Source: Cunninghamia lanceolata | Lineage: Eukaryota; Streptophyta; Pinopsida; Cupressales; Cupressaceae | Assembly: GCA_027924645.1 (NCBI GenBank) | Contig: BSBN01000445.1 | Location: 8,291,001-8,355,000 of the forward strand | Reading direction: 5' to 3' | Length of the DNA: 64,000 bases | Part shown: positions 18,690 through 30,279 of the stretch, piece by piece | How the letters are laid out: each line of letters starts with the position of its first letter | Position numbering within the stretch: the first letter of the stretch is position 1 | Translations under genes and position numbers: made by a program | Notes under the pieces: generated by a model | Databases searched by the model: none | Told to the model about the DNA's origin: nothing | Seen by the model: only the letters and a program-made list of their open reading frames with translations

Positions 18690-20520
18690 TTGGAAATGAG
18701 CACCGAAGAAATATGTTTGCACATTGATTGATTTAAGAGGGAGGAGGTTACATCGGTTATAACTTTCATTGTGTAAGTTAATAATATATGAGACATAATT
18801 AATGTATAAGTCATTACAGATAAATTTAATACCTTATGTCTAAGCATAAATCATGTTTATATAAATGTCTAATATCTATAAGCTAGATGCATAAATTAAA
18901 TCTCATAGCTGATATTCACCTTCAATAATTGGTAGCTCAGTTGGATGAAAAATAAAAACACCATTCAAATAAATACAAAGCTTAAAAGCAAACAGAAAAC
19001 AAGTAGATTTCTCAACTTCGACTGGTACACAAGCAAGATCCCAAACAAAACAGTATGAACTAGAATGTGTACTACTAGATGATACATTTTTTAGTATAAT
19101 ATGAACAAATAGACATTGGTTACTCAGGAAAACACAGTGAACATCAAGTATGTGGGGCCAAGCATCTGGCAGGTTGAAAAAAAAATTAAAACATTTGCTT
19201 TTCTTCTTTTGCTTTAACAGGAGAGACATCCAAATATCTCCCAATGTAACAAGAGGCATCTAAACATCCCCCTTTGTAGAGGTATGTGAGAGAAACATCT
19301 CTCAAACATCCCCAGTCTAGGACCAACATCTGCAGGGCTTCCCCAACATTTTGAGCAAGGGAATGAAGTTTTTAGCCCCTTCCCTTATCCCCAAAATGCA
19401 GGAAATGCATCTGACATCCCTAAGAACACATCCCTTATGGCACATTGTTCAGGTACCTTGTGCTCCTCTTCCTCAAGAACCAAAAGAAAAAGCCCTTGGG
19501 AGCCATGAAAAGAAAATGCTTTTTCCAGAATCTCCAGATGCAAGCTTGCACCTTGCTTGCTTACTTCCACAAAGACCATTACCACAAAAATCTCACAAAC
19601 CTAACCATGTGCATAGTTAGAATATGTTGAATCGTGCATCCTCGTACCTTTCGGAATTGCCCTCCTCTCATCATTGTAGTGAAACAGAAGGCCTGCACTG
19701 ATAAGCACCAATAGTGCTGAAGGCTGCAAAACCACATTGTAATCTTAGATGTTCAACGTTTCATTCATAATTGCTAAATCAAACGGTCAAGTTTTTAACT
19801 TGTGACCTACAACATGCCTCAAGAAGAAACTATGGAAAGTACAAACAAAATATTGCATACAAACCAAACAGAATTATGCATGTTGAAACTTTCACAAATA
19901 CAAAGGCCAACTCAGGCATACACGAGACATACAACAATGCCAAGCCTAAATATTCGTGCACTTTGCGTGGAGCCATTCTCTACTAAAGAAACACGAACTT
20001 CAGGTCCATTCCTCTTGGAATTTGATGATGTTGTATATCTAAATACATAATTGTTAGAATAAGGAACCTGCATTCACAAAACAGTAAAGGGTTATTGTTA
20101 ATAACTTAATATTATGACAAGAAGAACCCCAAATAAAAAAATAAAATAAAATCCAAACATATCCTCAATGAAATCCTGCACAAAAGAAAATATTTGATGA
20201 TTTATTTAATCATATTACAATTCTAATTAAGTTAATGCAGTAATCCATTTTCATACCTTGAAATTCTAAAGTTTGTAGGGGTTATTAATGTAAAGTATCA
20301 GAATAATTTTGATTATAATATATTAAAACAACACAAACTAAACTATTCACAGTATCACTTAAATCACGGCCACTGTCCAACAGGACTGATAATAGTGACT
20401 CAATCACCAGGTAACAAAAATTGGAGTCTTTACATGCATCTTACAAGTTACAAATTTCAAATTTACAACTATTGATAAAATATGGTTTGCTTACTAACTC
20501 TTGAATATCTCATTTTGTAG
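18690..20520. other. Unassigned AT-rich stretch
   Basis: No coding domain is recognised on either strand. There is a cluster of CATCCCC/CATCTC phrases at 19225-19440. The stretch may include introns or spacer of the hAT element whose last exon begins near 20521. Confidence 0.4.
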
Positions 20521-20963
20521 GTTCTTGGTGGGGAGATTGGGGAGGAAATACCCCAAATCTTCAAAGATTAGCCCTTCGAATTTTGTCTCAACCTTGTAGC
20601 TCTTTTGGTTGTGAGTGCAATTGGAGTTTGTTTGAGGCCATTCACATTAAAAAGCAAAATAAGTTAACTCAAAAACGCCTCAATGACCTAGTCTTTGTAC
20701 AATACAACCTTCGGCTTTGCATAAAATCAGAGGAAGTCATTGATTTGGATGGCATTGATCCTTATAGCGATTGGACAAAGCAGGATGAGGAGACGGAGAC
20801 CCCATTGTTTACTGTAGATGAGATTCTTGATTTTAAGAGGCGGGTAATGGAGGATGTGGCTGCAGCAGAAGCAAGAGATACTGGACTGTCATTAAATGAC
20901 ATTGATGAGGCAAAGGAGTCATTGCCATCTAGCAGCAGAACGGAGGCGGAGTCGGTGCCATAA
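20521..20963 (+). pseudogene. hAT transposase C-terminal exon (dimerisation domain)
   Basis: After a splice-acceptor-like TTTTGTAG the frame reads SWWGDWGGNTPNLQRLALRI, then SQPCSSFGCECNWSLFEAIH and RLNDLVFVQYNLRL. This is the conserved C-terminal hAT dimerisation region (the 'SSSGCERNWS' motif, here SSFGCECNWS). It ends at TAA 20961 after an acidic tail. No catalytic upstream exon is recognised on this strand, so the gene is incomplete or highly diverged. It is followed about 270 bases later by a matching hAT-type right end. Confidence 0.8.
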
Positions 20964-21229
20964 GTGCAGCCTTCTATGTCGAGTGAGAAGCCGCAGCCGA
21001 GTGCAAGGATTAGAACCTCTCCCAAATTTTTCACTAGATTAGGGAAGAGGAAGATGTAAAATGTTGTAATATGCAATTTATGAATTAAGATGATGATTTT
21101 CATAGCCAAACATCATAAATTCATAATAGTTGCCAGCTAACTATTGTATCAACATTCGGCATGATGATGCAATTTTGTATTCAATTTGTATTCAAATGAT
21201 TCAAATCTAATATAAAACACTTTTGTACT

Positions 21230-21416
21230 CATTTATGGACTCACTGGATACATTTTGTCATTGAATTTTACCAAAAAATGTGTTTTTAAACAAATTTAAG
21301 TAATTTTTTAAGTTGTCAAGATTTTGCCCAGTCATAAATTTTGGGTTTGTCGAGTTTTTGTTGAGTCAAATTTTGGGTCTGTCAAGTTTTTGTCAAATCT
21401 GAATATGCAAACTATG
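21230..21416 (+). repeat. Right terminus of a hAT-type element
   Basis: The sequence resembles 7625-7790, including GGATACATTTTGT, GGTTTGTCGAGT and the terminal GCAAACTATG. It lies downstream of the transposase C-terminal exon, which ties the small element at 7147-7790 to this family. The left terminus is not found. Confidence 0.6.
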
Positions 21417-21639
21417 GTGCTTGGTGTTGCAATGAGTGCACCAATACACGAGAACAAGGATTTTCTCCACTCACATTTTGCAAGGGTATAGAAAATATGG
21501 CTTTCTGATAGTCATTTGGTCTCAGTGGAGGAGCATTGAGGCGGGGATGAGTAAGAGGCGAAGAAAGTGGGGGAGGACGTCACTAAGACGATTGATAGTT
21601 ATGTTGATGCCCCATTTGTTGTTTGGTTGGTGTCCACCG

Positions 21640-22479
21640 GGTTGTTAACCTTGCTATCTACCTAGGACAATCAACTTGTTGGATATTCCTCACATCGTCT
21701 CCATCAAAGCCTTTTAGAATTTTGTGGTCTCTAGGTCTACAGAAGAGGATGCTTCTTTTAAGGGAGCAACAGAAGAAAGGATTGGGTAAACAAGTGGGCA
21801 TTGCACTTGGTTGACACAACAGAAGGTTAGGGTGGAAAAGGAGGGGAAGCCTCAAGGTAGATAGGCATAGCTGGTCGGGGAGCAATCTTGCCCACCAGGA
21901 TCAAGCTATTTTCAGCTTGCAAGGCAAGCTAAAAGACCAAATTGACATACATCACACCATGAGCCTCAATCATTAGAGCAAGATCATGGTTAATGGCTTG
22001 GAGGTAGAATATGAAAACAACACCCAACGATGATCTGATTCCTAAAGGAATCCTTTCCCAAGTTTTTTGCATGTGTAAGTTGAGATAAAAGAGGACCTTT
22101 ATAGGAGTGTGCTCGATGTTTGGGATCTGGTCCAAGAGGGGCACAAAATCTCCTCTTTCTTTGAAACACTCACAAAAGAGTCTCCCCAAAGTATCCCAAT
22201 TACTAATGCTTCCAAAAAGAAGTGTGCAAAACTATTCCATAGCTTTGCCTTTGAATGAGGCAGCAAAGAGCCTTAACACCATGTCTTCATCAATGACATT
22301 ATGCGATAATGCACAAAAATTAGCTAGATCCTTGATATGCTCCACAAGAGTAACACAACATTTCCCATTGAACAAGGGAAGAGCCTTCATGGCAACAAGG
22401 GGTAACTCATCAAGTTCACGATCCTAAGAGGGTTGTCGTTGTTCCCAATCACAAATGCTTCATTCTTCTGCACAGCCAT
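21640..22479 (-). pseudogene. Gypsy-type gag fragment, minus strand
   Basis: The start codon at 22479 opens MAVQKNEAFVIG. After a frameshift near 22425 the frame reads LPLFNGKCC, VLRLFAASFKGKAMEW-FC and NWDTLGRLFCECFKERGDF, the retrotransposon gag capsid signature of plant Gypsy elements. A TAG stands in place of the codon after AMEW's Glu near 22240. Downstream (21930-21640) is Pro-rich and broken by stops. The Copia element at 22494 landed just upstream of the start codon; flanking DNA resumes at 42634. Confidence 0.7.
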
Positions 22480-22493
22480 TGTTGGTGGCGAAG

Positions 22494-24427
22494 TGTTGCA
22501 CATATGTCACCTAAGGTTGTCACTGAAGTGGTTGTCATTGATGTCAACACTCAGTTTGGACTATCATTGATATACTATAATGGTGTGCTAACAGTGGTGT
22601 TGCTAATGTTCATGGTTGGATGACATGCCTTGCTTAATGTCAATTTAAGTTGTATTGAGTATGTTGTCAGCAGAGATGATATCATGATGATATATTAAGA
22701 TGGGAATTAGAAGCATTAAGATGAGAATTAGAAGCATTAAGATGAGGATTAAAAGTAATGCTGATATTGGGGAGATGGTGTTGATGGTCTATAGCATGTT
22801 GTATGCTCTCTCTTGTTGTTCCTAAGTACATGTTGCTACAAGGAGGCTCTGGTCTCTGGATGTTGGTGAAGGTTTCTGCTACAGGAAGTTGCCTTGAAGA
22901 CTGATTGGGAGACTGCTTTGCAATCCTCCGCATTTGAAGATATAGTCATGCGGTTCAGAAGTTAAGTTCAGTGGGTTGTGAAGGTGCTACATTCAAAGTT
23001 TCATATCTCCACAAAGAAAGTTGTAAGTGACAAAGTGCAGGACTGTATTGTCTAGTGGCTAGTTTCAGTATCTGTTGGCTTGCGCTAACTTCTTGTTGTA
23101 TGAAGTGATGAATTGGCTGGTGGAGAATGATCCTGATGATCTTGTGATGTTTCCTGTTGCTCTGCAAGGTGTTTTCTGGTTTCTCCGAAACAGGCTATGG
23201 TCCGAAATGAAGGTGTTTCTGGGTTATGGTTTTGTCTGGCCGACTGAGGTATGTTGAAGGTGTGCGCCACAAAGTCTTTGTTGTGCGGAGTTCAAGGAGT
23301 GTTTGGAGATGTTGTATGGATCATGTCGACTCATCTAGGAGAAGCACAAGTAATGTTTAATCTTCCATGAGTACCGCCAAGTTGTAATGGCCGATGTGCT
23401 ACAAGCTTCATATTTTCTTGCTTAAGGCTGACCTATTTCAATTGTGTGAAGCGTGCGGATGTTGTTCTATGAAGCATAATGGAGCGAAAGATGTTTAGGA
23501 CCAAGTTAAGCATGTGTTGGAATCGCAAGGCGTGTTCCTCTTCCTGGTGTTGCGTGTAGTTCATTTTAGGGCATGCCCTCTACACGTTTCATGTTGTTTG
23601 ATCTTTGGCCGACTTATAATTGTAATATTCTTGTTGTCTCTGGCCGACATGTAATGTAATCAATGTAATATCATGTATATATTGTAAACCTAGTTGATCT
23701 AGGTGATGTGTGATTGCGAGTGTGAGTGCAAGGAGTCAAATGTGGATGTGTAATGCATTATGATGTGTGATTGAAAGAGAAAGAGCAGAAGTAATAGATC
23801 CTATCCAGATTCATCTTGAAGACATTTTTGAGACTGAAGGGAAGTGAAGAGTGTGCCTAACTAATTGCTGGAGGCAGTGAGCAAAAGGTAAAACTTCTTG
23901 AAGGCTGAAAGCAGTGAGTCAGTAAGCTACAGAGAAGACATTTCAAGAAGTTGCAGAAGTTGTCAGAGCAGAAGTGCATTCATCAAAAGAGAAGTGAAAA
24001 AGCAGAATTGCAATCATCAAAAGGATTGTGTTTCATTGTCAGATTCAAATAGTAGGACTGTCATGCTATAATCTTTTCTGAGTTTGTTCTCAATTCAGGG
24101 AGTAGTTGCTTCCTTAGGTTGAAGCCCTAAAACAAAGTCTACAGGGAGTAGTAGTTTCCTTGGGTTGTAGCCCTAAAACAAAGTTGTAACTATGATTCAT
24201 TTGTGAGGTTGGATTAGGACAGTAGCTCCTAGCAGCTTTTCTCACAGTGGTATTTCCCCTTTGGGGTTTTCCACGTATATCTGGCATTATGTGGTGTTGT
24301 GCATTGTGTTGATCTTTTATATTTCTATTAATGCTGTAAGATTAAGTTTTAGTTTGTCTCAGAGGGTTTGAGATTTGTTTGAATACTGATTCACACCCCC
24401 CCCTCTCAGTATCAGGTGTGTTCAACA
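22494..24427 (+). repeat. 5' LTR of the Copia element
   Basis: 1934 bp, TGTTG...CAACA. Near its 3' end it carries the CCCCTTTGGGG TTTTCCACG hairpin phrase typical of plant Copia LTRs. TTGGTATCAGAGCC, the Met tRNA primer site, follows at once. Confidence 0.92.
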
Positions 24428-24442
24428 ATTGGTATCAGAGCC
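24428..24442 (+). other. Primer binding site of the Copia element
   Basis: ATTGGTATCAGAGCC directly follows the LTR end and matches the initiator Met tRNA type used by most plant Copia elements. Confidence 0.9.
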
Positions 24443-24492
24443 AAGTTCCTCAGACGGAGCTTAACCGCTTAACCGCTTGAGGAAAGTCCGGG

Positions 24493-24574
24493 ATGGCTCG
24501 TAATGGATCTTACAAGGCACCTATGTTTGATGGAACAAATTACACCTTTTGGAAGCTAAGGATGCAAGGCTATC
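24493..24574 (+). pseudogene. Copia gag, N-terminal piece
   Basis: From ATG at 24493 the frame reads MARNGSYKAPMFDGTNYTFW, the usual start of plant Copia Gag. It is cut after GCTATC by the chromovirus at 24575. With the insertion and one target copy removed, the frame continues without a stop at 30280 (SSLGFVVWQSVKDG). Confidence 0.85.
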
Positions 24575-26059
24575 TGTAATGTGCCGTACCTGTTGGTTCT
24601 TTGTTTAATCTTAATAGTGTTATTTTTATTAATTTTTGTGTGATCTTTCAGACTAGACAAAAGATGCAAAAGGGGTTTTAGTTTTCTTGAAATGTTGTTG
24701 CCAGATCAAAGCAATATTTAACATGCAATGAAAACCCAATAAAAGTACAAGAGATATGATCAAACTAACAGATACCCAGATCATCAAATCACATAATATG
24801 AATTACTATCACATACCCATATCAAAATATGTAACTTCATACATCTGATGTGGCTGGACCAGCAACTGGGTAGTATAGAACTCCTCCAATCACCAAGAAA
24901 CGAGAGTATTTTGCATACAGAGGATAGCATCAATCTTAAAAGCCCTAGATGCCCCAAAAGGAGAAGAGTAGTGGCTGCTAACAAGGAAGAATGAGGCTCA
25001 ATAACCCCACGCCACCTCCAGGTTGTTGTACAGCTAGGCTGTAGAAGATTTCAGACCACCACAAATGCCAAACACTCCAAAAATACCTTTGTTATCTCTG
25101 TTTACTACTGGTGGTTATAGGCGACCATGAATGAGGGATAAATATGTGCCAAACTCAGTCAAGAGACCCCAAAAATGGTATGGCTGGCCCTAGAGAAGGT
25201 ACGGCCAACAAGAAGCAACCAAAATCTCCACACCAAAGCAAATAACAATATCAAATCTGCTCCTCCATTGCTGTTATCAGCTGTTCCATCATAAACTGCT
25301 AAAGATGTGATCAATCCACTCTCAAACCCTTCATCAAACGGATTCCAATGAAGCCCAAATGCAAACACAGGATGTATTTGCCTCAATAGACCTTTGGACA
25401 GTCTTTCACGCCTGTAGAATGCTATTACTGAAGGAAGTTTGCATTTCCAACAGCCCCCTGGGTTCAAATCTCCTTCAAACCCTCTCAAACCTTTGCAGAG
25501 CAAAAACAAGCTTTTTCACAATATTCACGCATAACAAATGAAGTTCTTTTTTCATCTTTTATTTCCCAAGGGAGGTCGTTGCTTTTTGAGAGGGAAATAT
25601 TTTATTTAAACTCACTTTATGAGTCTCCAAGGTGGCGCCCAACTCCTTTTAAAGTGACCTTTTAATTTTTCTTTATTTATGTCGGTTATTAAAATATTAC
25701 TAAAGTCCCATTTTAAATAAATTAATCAACTTTCGGACTTTAAAACGGAGACCAAGATATAATCGAAATCCTGTGTTCTATAGCTCATTGGAATGGTCGC
25801 GTCGAGACGCATCAACTCCAATACTAAGAATCCCAAAACGGCACAAACCCCCAATTTACTAAAAATAGCAAGTCTGGGCCAAAAGCAAACAAACCACCTC
25901 TAGGAAGTGCCAACTGGATACTGAACTGAACCCAAGCCAACATCCACTCAACTGATCAATCCATCCGAGACTCCGCCAACCATGGTTCCCTAACCAGGCT
26001 TGTTAGTCTACAAGAACTCGATAATAGATTAACTCTGTATAGAGAAAGGGGACATTATA
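24575..26059 (-). repeat. 3' LTR of the nested chromovirus
   Basis: Aligns by eye with 28789-30274 throughout, differing by scattered substitutions and small indels. It carries paired GGTATGGC/GGTACGGCC motifs near 25175-25205. Its terminal dinucleotide on the minus strand has changed from TG to TA. Confidence 0.9.
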
Positions 26060-26523
26060 GTCCGCCCTCCCTTAGATTGCTTGCATCAAGCAATCTCATA
26101 TTAGGATGCGATAAAATCTGCTCACCCTTCCAAGTAGCATCCTCAACTAGCAGGTTTTTCCATTTGACTAGATATTCCCTGATAACCCTCCTCTGCAAAG
26201 TTCGCTCTCTGGTATTAATGATGGCCTCAGGTACTAAGATCAATTTCCCCTCTTCATCAAGAGGAGGCCACTCTGCAAAAGGAACCACATTGTGTCCTAA
26301 CGCCTTCTTGAGGCAAGACACGTGGAATACATTGTGTACCCTGCTACCTGTCGGCAACTCTAACTCATAAGCCACTTATCCAACCTTCTTGGAGATCCTG
26401 AAAGGCCCGTAGTATCGTAGCTTAAGCTTCTCTGTAGCACTCTTCTTGAGAGTGTACTGTCTGTAAGGTTGCAGCATCAAACACACCATGTCACCAACCT
26501 CAAAAGAGCGCTCGTTTATTTCA
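26060..26523 (-). pseudogene. Pol C terminus: integrase GPY/F region and chromodomain
   Basis: On the minus strand, INERSFEVGDMVCLMLQPYR and LKLRYYGPFRISKKVG match the integrase C-terminal GPY/F module. A TAA then interrupts the frame. VAYELELPTGSRVHNVFHVS follows, and then a chromodomain (RRVIREYLVKWKNLLVEDATW). The frame ends SNLREGGL, with its stop codon formed by the first bases of the LTR. A chromodomain marks the chromovirus lineage of Gypsy and is thought to guide integration to chromatin. Everything upstream of the GPY/F region is missing. Confidence 0.88.
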
Positions 26524-27125
26524 GGGTTTTAAGAGGATTGAAGCAAGTATGATGATGTTACAAGACAATATCCTTCATTAGAGACGCATCGTTTGATCAT
26601 AGAGGAGTTATTTTGAGATTTTTGTTAAATCTGGGCATGCTACAGCAATATAAAGTTTATGACAGTCAGCTACAGGCATACTTCAGCAGCAAATTGAAGA
26701 CATTTCATGAGTTAGGCTCCATTGGAGGACATTCTTACACGTATCGCTCAAATTGGCACATTCATTGCTAGGGTTTTAGCATCCAATTTGGTGTGATTTC
26801 AAGAGTTAAGCTACAGCTGGGTAATTACATTCATGGCAACAGTCAACAAGATCTGATATACAGTGATATAATTTGTTCATAGAGCCCACATGAAGCTCTA
26901 ATGAAACTGGGTTGATCAGTGACACATTATTCATCATTGTATCTTTGATTGTATCATAAAGGACAGCAAACAATCATTACTGTTTGTCATCATTGAAGAA
27001 GTTAATAAAGCTTTGGAAGTTTGGGTTTCCTTGTCTAAATGTTTCATGTGTTATCTTTCATTTGAAGTTGAATATTTGGTGCAAGAAATCTTATCTAAAA
27101 TTGATCAAATATTTCAGTCATTAGT
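26524..27125. other. Unidentified 600-bp segment replacing most of pol
   Basis: The segment lies between the end of gag and the integrase tail, where about 3 kb of pol is expected. It has no pol similarity on either strand and no long frame. Base composition is AT-rich like non-coding or transcript-like DNA. It could be captured host DNA or filler from repair. Confidence 0.5.
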
Positions 27126-27553
27126 AGAAGGGTCTCTTACAGTTCCTCCTTATCTGATGCCTCAGATGACTCATCTGAACCTAAATCATTGGCCTCTGAT
27201 TGCTGATCTGAATGTTGTTCTGACTCCACTGACTCATCGGCAGAAAAGTACTCCAACTGTTTTGCTTTCCCTTGAGCAGCACACTTGTGCTTAGGATTCT
27301 AGGGCTCTCGGCAATGAAAACATAGTTTCTTTCTCCTGAGGTCATTTAATTGATCATTATCCAACCTAGGATAGCTCTTGTGTTTCTGTCCGGGTTCCCT
27401 TTGAAAGTGTCTTCTGTCCTTATCTTTCTTCTGAATGAACCCCTTGGATTGAAATTTACTCCTCCATGCCGAAGATTCCATGTCACGTGCCTTCTTCATG
27501 GCCTCCTGAAGCGTAGGTGGATCAAGACCCTTTATCCATCCTCGCAAAGGATC

Positions 27554-27603
27554 GGATAGCCCATCAATGAAAAGGATTGGATAGCCCATCAATGAAAAGG
27601 ATC
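27554..27603. repeat. 25-bp tandem duplication in gag
   Basis: Two copies of GGATAGCCCATCAATGAAAA plus GGATT or GGATC are adjacent. The length is not a multiple of three, so the duplication itself causes the frameshift. Confidence 0.92.
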
Positions 27604-28241
27604 ATTAGCTTGCGTTTTGAAATATCAGAGACCATAACAGATAACTCCTGAAACTCCGTAATGTAAGAATCAACTGAGCCCACTTGTCTGAGTTGAGCTA
27701 ACTCATTGAACTGCAACTCTAGATCCTTCTTATCGAATCTGTCAATCAATCTAGCAGTGAACTCAACATACGAAGTGATCCAATCATGGCCCAAAGTGGT
27801 CTTACCATTACTCCACCATTTGTGAGCGCTGCCCTCTAAGTGTAAAGCTGCATATGTGATTGCATCAGCTTCAGGCATAGGGCTGATCTGTAAATAACTA
27901 TCCAATTTCTAAACCCATGCTCTAGCAGTGGTTTTGCCTAAACCATCAAAGTAAGGCAAAGTCGTCTTACTGACTTTCTTCTAAAGCTCCTAATTGTGCG
28001 GCCTATTACCCCTATTGGGTCGGTGTTTTCTTAGATCAGAATACTCCCTGAAAGTCATCTCAGCACGGAACTCCTCACTGGAAGCCCACCAATCCCTCAA
28101 GATCACATCCTGGAATTCTACCTGTGTAGGCTCCTGTTCGGGTGCATTGTTCCTAGGTGCAAAAACAGGTATACCAGGTCTATCACCAGCTATATATAGT
28201 GTAGCTCCCCTGTTATCAACTTATGCTTCTCCCTCATTATC

Positions 28242-28325
28242 CCTGTCACCTCCAATGTTAATCCTGTTCCTATCCCCATTGTTCCTGTCACCTCCAATGT
28301 TAATCTTGTTCCTATCCCCATTGTT
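28242..28325. repeat. 42-bp tandem repeat in gag
   Basis: Two adjacent copies of a unit starting CCTGTCACCTCCAATGTTAA with one substitution. On the minus strand it encodes a repeated 14-residue INIGGDRNNGDRN(R/K)-type unit. A GTT-rich microsatellite encoding poly-Asn follows at 28339-28372. Confidence 0.9.
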
Positions 28326-28775
28326 GTTCTGGTTCCTTTCATTATTGTTATTGTTGTTGTTATTAATATTGTTACCAGCATTACCAGGTATCAAACGGGC
28401 AAGGATCAGTGCTAGTTCTGTTTGTGATATTTCCAATGTGTTTACCATATCCCGCTGCCCTCTAGCTAGATCATTCAAGGCATGCATCATGCTGGTCAAA
28501 TCAGCTCTCCCTTCGTCATACTGGTCTCTACTAGACCTACCCTCACGATCACCCATGTTCTCTATAATGGGTTCTTCTTCACTATAAAATCTCTACCGGG
28601 TGTTCCTCTGCTGCTACCACAACTGTATCTCAAGATGCAAAAGGATCTATATGGGGAACCTAAATATCTCGCTGTGACCTGTTTTGTCTGAGATAATACT
28701 GATGTGTACCAGGCTGCATGTCTCAGTTCATCTTCTGCATGTCATGTTTAACCTCACAGGATGGCAGGATACGCT

Positions 28776-28787
28776 GCTCTGATACCA
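28776..28787 (-). other. Primer binding site of the nested chromovirus
   Basis: GCTCTGATACCA, one base from the LTR edge at 28789. It is the complement of the initiator Met tRNA type site. Confidence 0.9.
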
Positions 28788-28788
28788 T

Positions 28789-30274
28789 TGTAATGTGTCG
28801 TACCTGTTGGTTCTTCGTTTAATCTTAATAGTGTTATTTTTATTAATTTTTGTGTGATCTTTCAGACTAGACAAAAGATGCAAAAGGGGTTTTAGTTTTC
28901 TTGAAATGTTGTTGCCAGATACAAAGCAATATTTAACATGCAATGAAAACCCAGTAAAAGTACAAGAGATATGATCAAACTAACAGATACCCAGATCATC
29001 AAATCACATAATATGAATTACTATCACATACCCATATCAAAATATATAACTTCATACATTTGTTGTGGCTGGACCAGCAACTGGGTAGTCTAGAACTCCT
29101 CCAATCACCAAGAAATGAGAGTATTTTGCATACAGAGGATAGCATCAATCTTAAAAGCCCTAGATGCCCCAAAAGGAGAAGAGTAGTGGCTGCTAACAAG
29201 GAAGAATGAGGCCCAATAAACCCCACGTCACCTCCAGGGTGCTGTACGGCCAGGCTGTAGAAGATTTCAGACCACCACAAATGCCAAACACTCAAAAAAT
29301 ACCTCTGTTATCTCTGTTTACTGCTGCTGGTTATAGGCGACCATTAATGAGGGATAAATATGTGCCAAACTCAGTCTAGAGACCCCAAAAATGGTACGGC
29401 TGGCCCTAGAGAAGGTACGGCCAGCAAGGAGCAACCAAAATCTCCACACCAAAGCAAATAACAATATCAAATCTGCTCCTCCATTGCTGTTATCAGCTGT
29501 TCCATCATAAACTGCTAAAGATGTGATCAATCCACTCTCAAACCCTTCATCAAACAGATTCCAATGAAGCCCAAATGCAAACATAGGATGTATTTGCCTC
29601 AATAGCACCTTTGCATGGTCTTTCACACCTGTAAAATGTTGTTACTGAAGGAAGTTTGCGTTTCCAATAGCCTCCTGGGTTTAAATCTCCTTCAAACCCT
29701 CTCAAACCTTTGCAGAGCAAAAACAAGCTTTTTCACAATATTCACGCATAACAAATGAAGCTCTTTTTTCATCTTTTATTTCCCAAGGGAGGTCGTTGCT
29801 TTTTGAGAGGGAAATATTTTATTTAAACTCACTTTATGAGTCTCCTAGGTGGGCGCCCAACTCCTCTTAAAGTGACCTTTTAATTTGTCTTTATTTATGT
29901 CACTTATTAAAATATTACTAAAGTCATTTAAATAAATTAATCAACTTTCGGACTTTAAAACGGAGGCCAAGATATAATCGGAATCCTGTGTTCTATAGCT
30001 CGTTAGAAAGGTCTCGTTGAGACGCATCAACTCCAATACTAAGAATCTCAAAACGGCACAAACCCCCAATTTACTAAAAATAGCAAGTTTGGGCCAAAAG
30101 CAAACAAACCACCTCTAGGAAGTGCCAACTGGATACCGAACTGAACCCAAGCCAACATCCACTCAACTGATCAATCCATCCAAGACTCCGCCAACCATGG
30201 TTCCCTAACCAGGCTAGTTAGTCTACGGGAACTCGATAATAGACTAACTCTGTATAGAGAAAGGGGACATTACA
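28789..30274 (-). repeat. 5' LTR of the nested chromovirus
   Basis: Starts TGTAATGTG on the plus strand and ends GGGGACATTACA, so on its own strand it begins TGTAATGTCCCC. The CTATC target copy follows at 30275. Confidence 0.92.
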
Positions 30275-30279
30275 CTATC

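Larger units (their letters stand above)
27126..28556 (-). pseudogene. Chromovirus gag, broken
   Basis: From ATG at 28556 comes an N-terminal helical region and an Asn-rich stretch, in which a 42-bp unit is repeated (28242-28325). Then follows the capsid domain (AALHLEGSAHKWW, DRFDKKDLELQFNELAQLRQ) and a zinc finger of the CFHCREP-NPKHKC kind. A 25-bp tandem duplication (27554-27578, 27579-27603) shifts the frame inside the capsid. A TAG stands inside the zinc finger near 27301. The acidic tail ends near 27126. The gene is not translatable as one protein. Confidence 0.85.
24575..30274 (-). mobile_element. Deleted chromovirus (Gypsy) nested in the Copia gag
   Basis: LTRs at 24575-26059 and 28789-30274 (about 1485 bp each) start TGTAATGTG on the plus strand and end GGGGACATTACA (ATTATA in the first copy). 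A perfect 5-bp duplication CTATC flanks the element (24570-24574, 30275-30279). On the minus strand the order is LTR, primer binding site, gag, about 600 bp of unrelated DNA, the end of integrase with a chromodomain, purine tract, LTR. Protease, reverse transcriptase, RNase H and the integrase core are missing, so it was non-autonomous or deleted later. Confidence 0.92.

Noticed and set aside
28190..28381. 63-codon Thr/Ile/Met-rich ORF opposite the Asn-rich gag repeat
   Set aside because: It is an alternative frame of the 42-bp repeat and GTT microsatellite, without independent support.
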